A DNA stretch of 42,138 nucleotides from Bacillota bacterium (GTDB taxonomy: Bacteria > Bacillota > UBA5301 > JAMCQP01): assembly GCA_023381695.1 (NCBI GenBank), contig JAMCQP010000028.1, forward strand, positions 1-42,138. Reading direction: 5' to 3'. Position numbers and translations under genes: made by a program. Shown in pieces: positions 42,085-42,138 of this stretch. The notes beneath the pieces were generated by a model. That model was not told the DNA's origin. It was given only the letters and a program-made list of their open reading frames with translations, and ran no database searches. The stretch's first letter is position 1, and every line of letters starts with the position of its first letter.

Positions 42085-42138
42085 CCTGGCAACGACCTAC
42101 TCTCCCGGGACCCTGCGGTCCAAGTACCATCGGCGCTG
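42085..42138 (-). rRNA. rrf: 5S rRNA, 3' part (cut by window end)
   Basis: On the minus strand the sequence reads CAGCGCCGATGGTACTTGGA, a short stem, then GAGAGTAGGTCGTTGCCAGG, ending at 42085. This is the standard 3' half of a clostridial 5S rRNA. The 5' half and presumably 23S and 16S lie beyond the window. Confidence 0.93.

Overview
This 42.1 kb window comes from a GC-rich, spore-forming member of the Firmicutes. The gerA-type germination operon, the ComA-like phosphosulfolactate synthase (used for spore sulfolactate in Bacillus), the serine T-box leader and the 5S rRNA sequence all fit a clostridial, Peptococcaceae/Desulfotomaculum-like lineage. The species cannot be named from the sequence alone. 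Most genes are chromosomal housekeeping genes. Accessory or degenerate material is concentrated at 4.7-7.1 kb, 13.0-15.5 kb, 38.7-40.8 kb and the last 0.4 kb.

Layout. 1-2.5 kb: thiolase (cut by the window edge) and acyl-CoA dehydrogenase of a beta-oxidation operon, closed by a strong terminator. 2.6-4.7 kb: a GPH-type sugar/cation symporter and a SLOG/LOG-fold protein. 4.7-6.4 kb: two tandem paralogous glycosyltransferase-like genes, the second clearly AT-rich, then the in-frame tail of a lost glycosyltransferase. 6.4-8.7 kb: a KdgF-like cupin, a promoter-to-terminator structured RNA candidate, and an FMN glutamate-synthase-like protein. 8.8-13.0 kb: MTHFR fused to its zinc/iron-type C-terminal domain, a soluble GAF histidine kinase, and divergent comA. 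13.0-15.5 kb: degenerate DNA, tRNA-Arg(CCT), an ORF-less group II intron remnant, flavoredoxin, and a tRNA cluster (Ser-TGA, Ser-GCT, Arg-ACG) with its own promoter and terminator. 15.5-17.2 kb: serS behind a serine T-box. 17.3-19.3 kb: a protein of unknown function and an MFS transporter. 19.4-23.4 kb: the ychF-pdxS-pdxT-glyA operon, which makes PLP and a major PLP enzyme together. 23.4-28.8 kb: a small membrane protein, gerAC-gerAB-gerAA and a Nudix hydrolase. 28.8-32.0 kb: tdh-kbl threonine degradation and a hemolysin-III family protein, separated by two 35-bp repeats. 32.1-38.7 kb: an Rrf2 regulator with candidate operators, followed by cydABDC (cytochrome bd oxidase and its assembly exporter). 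38.7-39.9 kb: a Met/His-rich protein with two four-cysteine modules, behind a promoter flanked by two CsoR-like G/C-tract operators. 40.0-41.7 kb: a third paralog of the 4.7-kb glycosyltransferase family, convergent with a GT2 glycosyltransferase. 41.8-42.1 kb: the end of an rRNA operon, with the 3' part of 5S rRNA duplicated.

Working together. SHMT (glyA), the PLP synthase, MTHFR, and threonine dehydrogenase plus KBL all feed glycine/serine and folate one-carbon metabolism. The Rrf2-cyd block suggests redox- or oxygen-responsive respiration in an otherwise probably anaerobic organism. The metal-type leader next to it points to a separate metal-stress response. The strongest candidate for an undescribed system is the dual-operator, Met-rich/double-Cys4 gene at 38.7-39.9 kb. 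The structured RNA candidate at 6.88-7.12 kb comes next.
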